Below are positions 11,772 through 22,974 of a stretch of DNA of 64,000 nt, in pieces. The DNA is taken from contig NC_092875.1 of NCBI RefSeq assembly GCF_028372415.1, positions 410,947,739 through 411,011,738 of the forward strand, in the 5' to 3' direction. The notes under the pieces were generated by a model. The model was given only the letters and a program-made list of their open reading frames with translations. It did not search any database and was not told where the DNA came from. Made by a program: the position numbers and the translations under genes. Source of the DNA: Notamacropus eugenii (lineage: Eukaryota; Chordata; Mammalia; Diprotodontia; Macropodidae). Every line of letters starts with the position of its first letter. The stretch's first letter is position 1.

Positions 11772-11952
11772 ACACACACACACACTCAGGTCTTTTAGGT
11801 ATTAATAAAATTAACTTCAATGTCCCCCCCTGATTATAGCAACAGATTGAAATTAGAACCCCAGCAAGAGAAATTTAGTCCTGGACTAAAATGCAATAGT
11901 ATAGATTTAGATTTATCTTCAGGAAAATGCTTATCCACTGTAATTGTGGAAT
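11772..11952 (-). repeat. inverted repeat, right arm
   Basis: Reverse-complement partner of 11051-11230. The spacer between arms is about 540 bp. It begins with a (CA)n stretch that pairs with the gtgtgcgtgtgtg end of the left arm. Confidence 0.85.
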
Positions 11953-12259
11953 CATTTTCATTGTCAGATTTTAGAAAAATAAGTTTTTCTTGTACATGAA
12001 AAAATATTTTTGAAGGCCAGTTAATTTTATGACTAAGGTTTTAGTGATTATCTTGAATAAATAATTAAGATAGAAAAACTTTGAAGTGGAAATGAAATTT
12101 TAGCATTTAAAATGCATTTAAATAATCCCAATAATGTAATGCATGACCTATACCAATGTTATTTAATTTTCATTGAAGTTGATTTTAAGAGAACTGTAAT
12201 TTTGTTCTTTATTTTATTATATTTTCACCCCCAAATAGTTGATGGTTATTGCTGTCATT

Positions 12260-12276
12260 AAAAATCATTACTGTGT
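12260..12276 (+). repeat. target-site duplication, left copy (RPP38 retrocopy)
   Basis: aaaaatcattactgtgt, identical to 13320-13336. The junction att|aaaaa fits the L1 endonuclease preference TT|AAAA. Confidence 0.9.
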
Positions 12277-13319
12277 CTTCTTTCTCTTTCAGGAAGGGGC
12301 AGGTCATGCACATGCTCCCTTTGAGGTGACCTAGAAGCTGAAGCCCAGCTTGTGGGGAGACTGGAGGAGCTGGAGCAACTTTTTAGTGTCAAGGAACGTT
12401 CGAGATAGCTGCAGCATCAGGGAAGGGAATTGATATGAAAACAACATAATTTACTGTAAAGATATCACTAAATAACCTATATATTATCAAGTATATATAC
12501 TATATTTGGAAGTGCATAAGTGATACACACTTCATATTATAGACACTGGAAGAAAGATTTAAACATGTTGGACTTCAAAAGATTGAGAATCTAAAGAAGA
12601 AAAAAAAATGGCCTTTTCCAAAAAGACAAACCAAAAAAAAAAGAGTACTGTTGATAATGATGAAGTTTCAAAGAAAAATGAAACAGAAATCAGCCAGAAA
12701 GTACCAGGATGGACTTCTGTACATATCAGGAAACAATTTGCTATTGGAATTATGTTACCAGAGCTCTAGAGAAAAATAAACTTCCTTTAGTCCTTGTGTG
12801 CAAATCTGTCAAACCTGCTATAATGACCTCCCACTTGATTCAGTTGAATATCAGCTGGGCTGTATCTGCTTGCCAGGTTCCTCACCTTAGTGATAGTATG
12901 GCACCTGTTATTGGTTTAAAGTGTGTTCTAACTCTGGGTTTCAGAAAAATAAAAAACACTGGAGCCTTTGTTGATGACTGAAAAAACTATAATTCCCAGG
13001 GTAGGTAGTTCACATGTGCCATGACTTTAAGACAAAACTAAAGATTCCCTGTAAGATACAGAATCTGAAACTTTCAAAATACAAGATGCATGTGTTTTAG
13101 AAATCTCCTTTGAAGAGTTTACTAAAAATAAGTGGAAATTTGTTGAATGTCAAGAAGATACTTCTGCTGTAAATTTATAGCCACTAAAAATAAAGAAACT
13201 GATTCCAAATCCCAATAAGATAAGGAAGCCACCAAAAAATAAAAAAAAATGTTAAAATAACATGTGAAACATAATTTGTAAAATATTTTTCATAGTTAAA
13301 ACTAATTTCTAAAAATGAA
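12277..13319 (+). pseudogene. RPP38: processed pseudogene of RPP38 (RNase P/MRP protein subunit p38)
   Basis: RPP38 is an L7Ae-family protein that binds the kink-turn of RNase P and RNase MRP RNA. Here the reading passes through three frames. N-terminal part at about 12450-12660: SLNN.YII, TLEERF.HVGLQKIE. Then GWTSVHIRKQFAIG at about 12705-12750. The conserved L7Ae-like core is in one frame at 12754-12978 and shows VTRALE, LVLVCKSVKPA, TSHLIQL, ACQVP and APVIGLKCVL. After a shift come TIIPRV and the basic C-terminus PLKIKKLIPNPNKIRKPPK at about 13180-13235. Frameshifts near 12750 and 12978 and several stops make it dead. It has no intron, ends in an A-rich stretch and is flanked by perfect 17-bp target duplications. 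The copy begins with cttctttctctttc, which looks like a 5'TOP transcript start. Confidence 0.93.
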
Positions 13320-13336
13320 AAAAATCATTACTGTGT
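13320..13336 (+). repeat. target-site duplication, right copy (RPP38 retrocopy)
   Basis: aaaaatcattactgtgt, identical to 12260-12276. Confidence 0.9.
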
Positions 13337-13394
13337 ATTTAATTCTACATGATATACTAGTAGGTAGATGCTTGCAAAATGCATTAAATAGAAT

Positions 13395-13590
13395 CAAGGT
13401 TTAGAGTTCAGGAGGAACTTTTAGAAATCACTTAATATAAAATACCCTTTTTTACAGATGAGCAAATTGAGTCTCAAGGAAGTTAAATAACTTCTCCAAA
13501 ATCAATGTATTTCAGCTACAGAGCTTGAAGTAGAACTCTACACTATTGATTTTTCAAGCAAGTACTCTTTCTACTTCACTCTAATAATAC
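13395..13590 (+). mobile_element. MIR/THER-type CORE-SINE
   Basis: 'ttttacagatgagcaaattg' core, then 'gaagttaaataacttctcc' and an ending 'gtactctttctacttcact', matching the end of THER/MIR SINEs (ctctttccactataccac). Confidence 0.75.
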
Positions 13591-13599
13591 TGTGGATGA

Positions 13600-15610
13600 G
13601 AAATCAGTGTTATTTCATTTTGGTCCTTACTTGAAGACATTCATATAACCATTTTCCCCATGGTTGGTTATTCTGAAGAGTAACCACTTCTAATGAGAAA
13701 ACAAAGGAAAGAAAAGAAGATACTACACAGAATGAGATACTGAGTCCTGCTCTAAATTAGTACATTGATGCAAAAATATAAAAAACATATAGAGAATTGT
13801 ATTTGAAGTATATGTGATTTCCTTTTTATGAACTAGTGAGATCCAGAAAAAGTTTTGCTAAAAAGTCATCCTCTGTGAAAAACTGCCGAGTATCCCTGAG
13901 TTACATCTCTGGCAATAGTCTACTTTACTCGTACTTAAAAGCTTGAGGAAGTGGAGAGAGATAACTTTTCATATTCTCTTGTCAACTGTGACTACCTGAG
14001 AGCCTAGAGAAGTAAGAAGAAAAGATTAGAAAGTGATTGGAGCAGAAACAGGATACATGGAGAAACTCCATTTATTTTTGTCTGAAAGGGAAAATAAATG
14101 GTAAAGATCTGTGAGTTAGTTTTTTGTGTGTGTTTTTTCAAAAAAAAGGAAAAGTGTTTAGTCACATATGAAATTAGAAATAGGAAGCCAATTAGGAAAG
14201 TATGTTGTGTATAATATACATTATGTTGGGGAAGAGGAATTTAAAGGAAGTTGGGTTCACTTGAATTTTAGTAATATACATTAAATTAACATTTCCCCTT
14301 AAAACCAAAATCCTTGTCTCATGAGAACTATTTATTTTAGAATTTGAGAAGGAAAAACCAAAGGTCATTCCTCAACTCTAACGATTTGGAGGCTTTGAAC
14401 TTTTCCTAGCTGACTCAAATGTCATGAGTTATCCTCCTTTGTAGCTATTATTCTAATATAGTGAATTTTAATGACACTGTGTACATATTAGCACCATCTG
14501 TCCTTGACCTTCTTAAATGAGAAGTTACTCAACCTTTGACAATGTCTCCAAACACTACTCAGGTTTCTAAATGATCACTAATAGATTTGCTATTTTGCCC
14601 TTTCTTTACTGAGCCTGCCTTTATGTTGTTTCTTTCATGTTTATGTGTGCCTTAAAATATAACAATCAGTCAAACTTGAGTGTTATTTTTAAGAACATAA
14701 ACTTATTTATAATTTTTCTTCCTTTTCTCTTTTTTTTTTTTTTTTTGCAGGGGATACAATTAACAACTCTTTTCATTTAGCATCAGGTACAAATGTCTAT
14801 TGGGAAGTAGACTTTTCTATTTTAACATTCACTTTTACAAAGTGTTCTGCCACAAGGTCTTCCAAGAAGAATTCCTATTTTAAAACAATAGGAGCATGTG
14901 ACCTCCAATAAACTAATAGAATGCTGGCTTTCTCCATTCCAGACAAATAACTTCTCAAGGACTGTATATCATGGCTAGGAAGGTGCTACCCTTTATTTAG
15001 GAAAAGAACCTAGTCCTTCTTGGAACTTAGTCCTGTGAAACTTTAGGGGATCATGTTCACATTAGGCAAAGCTAGATGAAGAAGGGATATAATCATCTGT
15101 GACTGCAACCCCAGTGCTAGAAGTTGCTCTGGGTCAAATAACGTAGTTCCTAGAAGAGTGGAGCTAGGGACACTTAGTTATAAGTTTTGTGAATGGCCTG
15201 TGTTCTTTTTCTGATCATATTTTTTTGTTTAAAGGTCATTGTTAATAAAATGCTACAACCTCAGCATGTCTCATATCATATCATAGTGAGGCTCATGTAT
15301 AAACAGATGAATAAATAGGAGATACAACTATAATATATGGAGAAAGCTTCTCATGCCAATGATGGAACCAGTTTCATTAACACATGGGCATATCCCTTTA
15401 TTTTAATTTATAAATAAAATGACAACTTATTTTGTACTATATAAGGTCTAGTAGTTGCTTGGAATAAACAACACTCTTCAGGGCAATTCAAGACACTTGC
15501 CACTTTTTAGTCAGCAGAGTACGTGATTGATAACTATGAAAAGGAATTTACTATGAATTAAAATATTGTGAGGACTAAATGAAAACATACGTAATGTTCT
15601 TTACAAAATT
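13600..15610. other. no gene or classifiable repeat seen
   Basis: AT-rich sequence without a supported ORF. A poly(T) run lies at about 14731-14748, followed by 'gcag', an isolated acceptor-like motif without other exon evidence. Confidence 0.5.
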
Positions 15611-15619
15611 TAAATGAAG
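15611..15619 (+). repeat. probable target-site duplication, left copy (HAL1)
   Basis: taaatgaag, repeated at 18384-18392 directly after the A-rich tail. Confidence 0.6.
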
Positions 15620-16288
15620 GGGGCAGAGCCAAGATGGAGGAGTAGAAACACACAAATACGCTAGCTCCAAACCCACAGCCCATGAAATATCTGTAGAAAA
15701 GAGCTGTCAATAAATTCGGGAGCAGGAGAAGCCACAGAAGCGGAGCAGACGTGATTTCTGTTCCAGAGAGCCTGAAAACCTCTCGCAAATGGTTCTTCAT
15801 GCTGCGGACGCGGAGCAGAGCCCAGCCCTGTATTGACTGCCTAGCACCGAGAAGAGCAGATCCGAGCAGGCTTCAGGGACAGAATCTCCAGCAGCCGCGT
15901 GGGTCCCTCCACTCACAGGTGACAAGGGTTGGTGGGAGGCTCTCTTTGGCGGGTCGAGAGAGGCGTGGGGACCCCCCATGACTCAGGGCCCCTCGGGAGG
16001 CAGCAACGGAGGTGAGAGCAGACCGGGGCTCTCCAAGCAGGCAGGAGCCTGGATCCATTGTTGAAGGTCTCTGCATAAACCCCCTGAGGGAACTGAGCCC
16101 TTGTGGTGGCCCTGCCCCCACCCAGGCAGCTGAACTTGATCTCACACTGAATAGCAGCCCTGCCCCCACCCAAAGCCCTGAGGCTGGGAAGCAGCATTTG
16201 AGTCTCAGACCCCAAGTGCTGGCTGGGAGGATCTGGAGGCCAAGTGGGTGTGAAGAGAATATTCAGAAGTCAAGTCACTGGCTGGGAA

Positions 16289-17386
16289 AATGCCCAGAAA
16301 AGGGAAAAAACCAAGACTATAGAGGGTTACTTTCTTGGTGAACAGGTTTCTTCTCCCCTCCTTTCTGATGAGGAAGAGCGGTGCTCACCATCAAGAAAAG
16401 ACATGGAAGTCAGGGCTTCTGCATCCCAGCCCACTCAGTGGGCTCAGACCATGGAAAAGCTCAAAGAGGGCTCAGAAAATTTTGAAAATTATGTTAGAGG
16501 ACTGGAGGAAAAACAGGAAAGAGCAATCAAAGACATGTAAGCAAAGTATGAACAGTAGATCAGCACCCTACTAAAGGAGACCCCAAAAAATGCTGAAGAA
16601 AATAACACCCTGAAAAATAGGCTAACTCAATTGGCAAAGGAGGTTCAAGAAGCCAATGAGGAGAAGAATGCTTTCAAAAGCAGAATTAGCCTAATGGAAA
16701 AGGAGATTCAAAAGCTCACTGAAGAAAATAGTTCTTTCAAAATTAGAATGGAACAGATGGAGGCTAAGGACTTTATGAGAAACCAAGAAATCACAAAACA
16801 AAACCAAAAGAATGAAAAAATGGAAGATAATGTGAAATATCTCATTGGAAAAACAACTGACCTGGAAAATAGATCCAGGAGAGACAATTTAAAAATTATG
16901 GGCCTACATGAAAGCCAGGATCAAAAAAAGAGCCTAGACATCATCTTTCATGAAATTATCAAGGAAAACTGCCCTAGTATTCTAGAACCAGAGGGCAAAA
17001 TAAGTATTTAAAGAATCCACTGATCACCACCTGAAAAAAATCCCAAAACAGAAACTCCTAGGAACATTGTGGCCAAATTCCAGAGTTCCCAGGTCAAGGA
17101 GAAAATATTGCAAGCAGCTGGATAGAAACAATTCAAGTATTGTGGAAATACAATCCGGATAACACAAGATCTAGCAGCTTCTACATTAAGGGATTGAAGG
17201 GAATGGAATAGGATATTCCAGAAGTCAAAGGAACTAGGCTTAAAACCAAGAATCACCTACCCAGCAAAACTGAGTATAATACTTCAGGGGAAAAATTGGT
17301 CTTTCAATGAAATAGAGGACTTTCAAGCATTCTTGATGAAAAGACCAGAGCTGAAAAGAAAATTTGACTTTCAAACACAAGAATGA
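16289..17386 (+). pseudogene. HAL1 ORF1 relic
   Basis: The start ATG is kept (MPRKGK) but a small deletion shifts the frame within the first ten codons. The body then reads in one frame with in-frame stops near 16540 and 16558 and a clean coiled-coil plus RNA-recognition part at 16631-17008 (ENRSRRDNLKIMG motif). Further stops lie near 17008, 17125, 17196 and 17206 before the normal end (FDFQTQE). Compared with the intact copy it lacks only these point lesions, so it was probably inserted as a complete element. Confidence 0.88.
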
Positions 17387-17521
17387 AGAGAAGCATGAAA
17401 AGGTGAACAGCAAAGAGAAGTCATAAGGGACTTATAAAAATTGAACTGTTTACATTCCTACATGGAAAGACAATATTAGTAACTCTTGAAACTATTCAAT
17501 ATCTGGGTACTGGGTGGGATT

Positions 17522-17553
17522 ACACACACACACACATGCACATGCACACACAC
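17522..17553 (+). repeat. (CA)n tract in the HAL1 3' region
   Basis: acacacacacacac with interspersed atgcac units, at the family-typical position after ORF1. Confidence 0.85.
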
Positions 17554-18383
17554 ATAGAGACAGAGTGTGCAGAGTGAATTGAATAGGATGGGATCATATC
17601 TTAAAAAAAATGAAATCAAGCAGTGAGAGAGAAATATATGGGAGGAGAAAGGGAGAAATGGAATGGGGCAAATTATCTCTCATAAAAGAGGCAAGCAAAA
17701 GACTTTTTTAGTTTGGGGGAAAAAAGGGGAGGTGAGAGAAAAACATGAAGTTTACTCTCATCACATTACACTAAAGGAAGGAATAAAATGCGCACTCATT
17801 TTGGTATGAAAACCTATCTTGCAATACAGGAAAGTGGGGGATAAGGGGATAAACAGGGTCGGGGGGGACGATGGAAGGGGGGGCATGGGAAGGAGGGTGC
17901 AATTTGAGGTCGATACTCACGGGAAGGGACAGGATCAAAGGAGAGAATAGAAGTAATTGGGGGCAGGATAGGATGGAGGGAAATATAGTTAGTCTTATAC
18001 AACACGACTATTATGGAAGTCATTTGCAAAACTACACAGATTTGGCCTATATTGAATTGCTTGCCTTCCAAATGGAGGGGGAGGGGAGGGAGGGAGGAAA
18101 GGAAGTTGGAACTCAAAGTTTTAGGAACAACTGTCGAGTACTGTTCTTGACACTAGGAAACAAGAAATACAGGTAAAGGGGTATAGAAAGTTATTTGGCC
18201 CAACAGGACAGAGGAGAGGATGGAGACAAGGGCAGAGAGGAATGATGGAGGAGAGAGCAGATTGGTGATGGGGACAATTGGAATGCTCGGTGTTTTGGGG
18301 TGGGGGGAGGGGCCAAGGGGGGAGAAAATTTGGAGCCCAAAAGTCTGTGAAAATGAATGTTAAAAGTTAAATAAAAAAAAAAA

Positions 18384-18392
18384 TAAATGAAG
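18384..18392 (+). repeat. probable target-site duplication, right copy (HAL1)
   Basis: taaatgaag, matching 15611-15619. Confidence 0.6.
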
Positions 18393-18534
18393 TGGATCAG
18401 AAGTCCCTGATAAAATTGAGTTTACATAAATAATTACCTAAAAACATAAAAACAGATAGTTACAAGGTTTCACAAATTACATAATAAAAATACATAGTCT
18501 TGACTATTTGATAAAGGCAAATTCTCTGAGTACT

Positions 18535-18815
18535 GATGTCCCTGATTTCCTTTAAGTTCCAACCAAAATTTCCCCTTCTAAAGGAAATCTCCCCTGCTCT
18601 TGAAATTACAGAACTTTTAATCTGGTAATTATTTTCTAATTATCCTGTATATAACTTTCTTTGTATATATTTGTTTATGTGGTATCTACTCTGTTAGAGT
18701 GTAAACTCCTTGAAAGAGCAGTGGTTTTGGCTCTTTTTGTATCTCCAGTGTTTACCATATTACCTGGCACATATTAGACTCCTAATAAAAGTTTACTCAT
18801 TAATTGAATGATTAG
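18535..18815 (+). mobile_element. L2 LINE 3' end
   Basis: The L2 3' signature is readable: 'gtgtaaactccttgaaagagc', 'ctctttttgtatctccagtg', 'acctggcacatatta', and 'aataaaagtttactcattaattgaatg'. Confidence 0.75.
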
Positions 18816-19475
18816 TTGTGGTTTTACTCTGCTATAGTAGAAGGGTTGGTTATTGATATGTAAATAAACATCTCTCGTATGTGGCCACTAATGCATCATG
18901 TTTGAACTTTTCTTCTGTCCCTGTTGATGATATGTGTTTATAGGAGTATGTATGCCTTACATTTATGGAGAAAGAAGTTCTATTGTAAATTAACAATATT
19001 CTACACTATGAAATTCTAGTGAACATCTTTGACTTGAACTGATACTGTCATATAGCTGACTCTTAAAGATAAATTTTTTGTAGGGGCTCAGGAGCCTCTG
19101 GAGTGGGACTCACAAAATACCTTGAACTCAGGGTCGCCTAAGGGATCAATCCTGAAAATATAATATGAAGTAGTTGCTCTGCAAAGCAGTGTAATGGAAT
19201 GCATAAATGTGAGTGATGATAATGATGATGAAGCCATTCTTATAGAAACAGTCACAAAACTGGTTTTAAAGTTTATGGAGATTCTTCATTATTCCACCAT
19301 TCAAGAAAACCCCAATCAAATTTCATTTCATTACCTATTCTATTGCTATTGACTTGACAGTCTCACCAAATACCTTGCTGCTGTTTGTGTGTATCCCTTT
19401 CTCTTTCCCATACCTTACTCCCTTCTCTTCTGGAACCATAGTCAACTAAACTCTGCTATTATTTCTCGATAGAAT
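18816..19475. other. no gene seen
   Basis: Unique-looking AT-rich sequence with no supported ORF or classifiable repeat. Confidence 0.4.
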
Positions 19476-19680
19476 ATGTTAAAATCATCCCCTGTTGCCC
19501 CACTCATCATTCTTTTAACCAAAGTAACCATCTCCGTCCACCACTGCCCTATGTGTGGTCTCCCCATAGAATGCAACAGTTCTAAAGACAGGGGCTGTCT
19601 TTTGAATTTGTGTCCTCAAGACTTAGAACTATGTTTGGCACTTAGTAAGTGCTTAATAAATACCTTAAATTTATATTTCA
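19476..19680 (+). mobile_element. L2 LINE 3' end
   Basis: 'gacaggggctgtcttttg', 'tgtttggcacttagtaagtgc' and 'ttaataaatacctt' are the L2 terminal motifs. Confidence 0.7.
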
Positions 19681-19689
19681 CATGAGAAT

Positions 19690-21560
19690 AAGTTGATGAC
19701 CTTAGGGACTTCTATCTTAAGCAGGAAATGCATTAACTGTTTTCCAGTATTTGAAGTTTTTTTTATGTTAGGTAAAAAAAAAAAAAAAAAGAAAGAAGAC
19801 AAAATCTGCTTCCTTGGAAAAATAATAGAATATAATCACCATTGAAAGCCACCACAATGCAAATTTCAGTGAAATAAAATAAGAGACTTCCTAATAATTA
19901 GATTTGTCTGAAATTGCCATGAACTACATTGACTTCGTGAATTACCCATCCATAGAACTTGTGTTTGGGTTGAGGTTCTAAGACCACATGTTGAAGATAT
20001 TTCAGAGGGCATTTATGCATTACATAGGATTGACTGGATGATATCTGAGGTGTGATAAAATTAGGTGAATCTCTATTAATCCTAATTCCCATTACTCCAT
20101 CTACATCTTTTCCACTAGTCATGAAGTTAAAACAACATAATTGGTGTCAATATTGACCTGAATCTGAATCTCTCAAATCACTCCATTGAGTTTAGTTTTA
20201 GCCAGAGATTTAATAATTTAAAAAAGACTTCTAATCTTCTCCATTCATATGCCAGATAATTGTAGAAATGATTCATTAAGTTTAAGACTTCTTTCCACCA
20301 ACGATTTTTTTTTTCAGATTGTGAAGGCTTTTGGTGACAGCACATCATGAAGACCATCTTTGCTGTGTCAAAAACAGGTTCTGATCAGCACTGATGGAGT
20401 TACAGGTATCAACGAAATTACAGGTCCTTGAAGTTTAGAAATATTTGAATACTACTTTTTTTATTTTTCTTCATCTTTTAAATGGGTTACATAAATTAAT
20501 TTATCTCACAGGAACATTGAAGCTTAAGGAATAGAAATATTTGGATAAAATTTGGTATTTAGGGAACCACATTATGATATATATTTACTTAGATTATTAT
20601 ATTTTTACTTAGTAAGATTTTTCAGTATGTAATCTTTAAGTCATCCTCTGAGAGGCATCCTTTTTAAACACCAGCTTTCTCTGTAAAATGTTGAAGAAAA
20701 GAATCTCTCATCTCTACAATTGATTCTCATGCAGCAACACTCTTGACCATTTTCAATATGAGGGTCATTCTGACAACAACACAGACACCTTTGACCTCTA
20801 AGTAATTAATGGCCTTTCTCTTCATTCTAATGAATACTTTCTTTACTCTCCTTACCCTCTGTAACCTTAATACAAACCCCACCACTGTTAAATACTCCTT
20901 TCCTCTAGACTGCAATTGTCTCCCACTCTCTAATGTCATGGTTTCACTTCAACCAATGCTATTGAAACACTTTACCTTTTATTATTACACCTTTTAGGGC
21001 TAAAACTGTTCTGTGGTGGATTTGAGAGTTCAATTTGTATTTCTTTGTTTTTTTTTTCTGTAATCCTTATCATTAAAAAAAATTACCCTGACCTTCAACT
21101 GTGTAAGTTTTAGTTAATGATGATAATCCTGTTTTGTTTTGTCTTCTGTCTGTAAAAAAAAATCGTATGTGTTGATTTCAATTTCCTGAAGAGAGATATT
21201 TTAAAGGGACACATGCTGTTTTCTAGATAATGTATGTGCAAAAGACCACTCACATACATTTCCCTTCTAGAAGACAATGATGCGTATATGGCTTTTGCCT
21301 CTATGTTGAGCTTCCCTTTGAGTCTAAGATATTCTTTTGCAATTTCTTTTGGAAACAGGCTATATAGTATGATTTTGCAAACCAAGGTCAGAATAGGTTA
21401 TTAACTGAAAACACATTAATATGTGAGTGGTGTGATAACAAAACAGAAGACAGGAAGAATACCTTCATATTCTTAAATTTCCTATATGCCCTATAAAGAT
21501 GGCTCAAAATTATTAGAAAAAAATAAATGAAAACTTATAAAACAGTGAGCTTGCTATCAT
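19690..21560. other. no gene seen
   Basis: Short ORFs here show no recognisable motif. A poly(A) run lies at about 19772-19789. No repeat can be named with confidence. Confidence 0.4.
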
Positions 21561-21564
21561 GTTT

Positions 21565-21690
21565 ATATGGGTAGTAAGCTGGCCTCAGAACCAAGAAATT
21601 CCTCTTCTTACACATTCTAACTCTGTGATCACAGGCAAGTCCTTTACCTTTCTATTTTCCAGGCAATGATCATAAGACTCCAAGTTCCAG
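21565..21690 (+). mobile_element. partial MIR-type SINE
   Basis: 'ctctgtgatcacaggcaagtcctttacctttct' corresponds to the MIR core 'tgtgaccttgggcaagtcacttaacctct'. Confidence 0.6.
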
Positions 21691-22079
21691 AGAGGTTGGC
21701 ATCTAATATTGGTAGATCTTGACAATAAAATATTATGCAGTATTATAGTAATGTTTTTTGGGAGGAAGAAGAACTTTGTTATAATTTTTTTTTTGAAAAG
21801 TGATAGCTTGATAGTCATTCGTCTGTAGTATCACTTCTGTGTAGGCATCTGGACAGGGGCTCATCTGTGTCTTTTCACAAGTCAAGTAGGAAATTCTGAT
21901 TTCTCCCTACACCTGTTAAATTCTGGTTTTAGGCAAAAATAAGTGCTTGTCATTTTTTTAACTTCTTCAAAAATTGTGCACTAACGATTGGGGGAATTGG
22001 AGAAGGTCTTGTGTAGGTGTTTGTTCTTCAGTTTAACCTAAAATAAATTAAGGAAGAGATGAATCTAAGAAGGGATTAG

Positions 22080-22500
22080 TGCGCTGCAATCATGAGGGCT
22101 ATATGCTCTAAGGAAGAAGGAATATGGTGTAAGAAAGGCCAGTTTGATTGGAATGTAGAGTGAATGAGAGGTCATAATATGAAATCATTCTGAAAAGAAT
22201 TGGAGCTAGATTTTAAAGGGCTTTAAATGATAAATAGCATTTTTTGTATTTTATTATAGATGTTATAGGGAACAAATTATATTTCTTGAATAAAGAAATG
22301 ATACAGTTAGATCTATGATTTAGGAACCTAACTTTGGCAACTATAGGGAAGATGAAATAGAAATAGAATTAGCTAATTCCAGGGCCACAGATCAGGAGGC
22401 TATTGCAGTGTTCCAGGAAAGAAGAGATGAGAGCTTGAGATAGAGAAGTGATTAGTCCAGATGGGCAGAGGGGAAGAGTAAGGTAGAATTTAGAGATGTT
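22080..22500 (+). repeat. ancient interspersed repeat, class uncertain
   Basis: Blocks such as 'gaggctattgcagtgttccag', 'ttaaagggctttaaatg' and 'tagagatgttgtaaaaatagaa' belong to a widespread old mammalian repeat whose other parts are at 22975-24600 and 52780-53330. I cannot name the family. Confidence 0.5.
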
Positions 22501-22664
22501 GTAAAAATAGAATGTTGTAAAAATAAGAATATCACTGGAAATAGAAAAATTTTAATTAAATTAGGAAGTTTAGACCTTAAAAAATAAGTTATACATAATA
22601 CAAATTTATAGATCTATATCTAATTACTTTTCTTTCTTTTCCACTGGGGAGGAAAGGTATGGGG

Positions 22665-22775
22665 GAAGTAGCTGAAGTGAATAAACATTTGTATAGTGCC
22701 CACTATGTGCCAGGCATTGTGTTAAGTAAGTGTTTTTATATAAATATCTCTTTTGATACAAGGTATATGGAAATG
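22665..22775 (+). mobile_element. MIR/THER-type SINE, 5' part
   Basis: 'actatgtgccaggcattgtgttaag' then 'aaatatctcttttgat', the 5' portion of THER/MIR-like SINEs. Confidence 0.5.
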
Positions 22776-22824
22776 TTATTCTTCCTCTCTTTTCTTGGTG
22801 CTGGCTAAATAAGAAATTAAACAA

Positions 22825-22895
22825 CACATATGCATATATGAATATAAATATACGTTTATATTTGTGTATACATGTGTATATATGTATGTGTGTAT
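22825..22895. repeat. imperfect TA/TG/ATAC microsatellite
   Basis: Alternating atat, gtgt and tatac units. Confidence 0.75.
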
Positions 22896-22974
22896 TCCAT
22901 AGGAAAATTCAAATTATTGGATGTGTGGTTGTGAGGGAGAAGGAAATGTCAAGGATGGTTGTGATGTTTTAAAT

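Larger units (their letters stand above)
15620..18383 (+). mobile_element. full-length HAL1 (half-L1) element, ORF1 broken
   Basis: Begins ggggcagagccaagatgg, the 5' end shared with the copies at 57-62.7 kb, and ends in aaataaaaaaaaaaata. Layout: 5'UTR 15620-16288, ORF1 relic 16289-17386, then about 1 kb of 3' sequence with a (CA)n tract (17522-17553) and A/G-rich stretches, and no ORF2 at all. The complete boundaries and short target duplication show the missing ORF2 is a property of the family and not a truncation. HAL1 elements are known ORF2-less derivatives of L1. Confidence 0.9.

Noticed and set aside
12282..12295. Pyrimidine tract followed by AG before the RPP38 match as a splice acceptor (a real exon of a decayed gene)
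   Set aside because: The 17-bp target duplication ends at 12276, immediately before the tract, so the tract is better read as the start of the copied mRNA.
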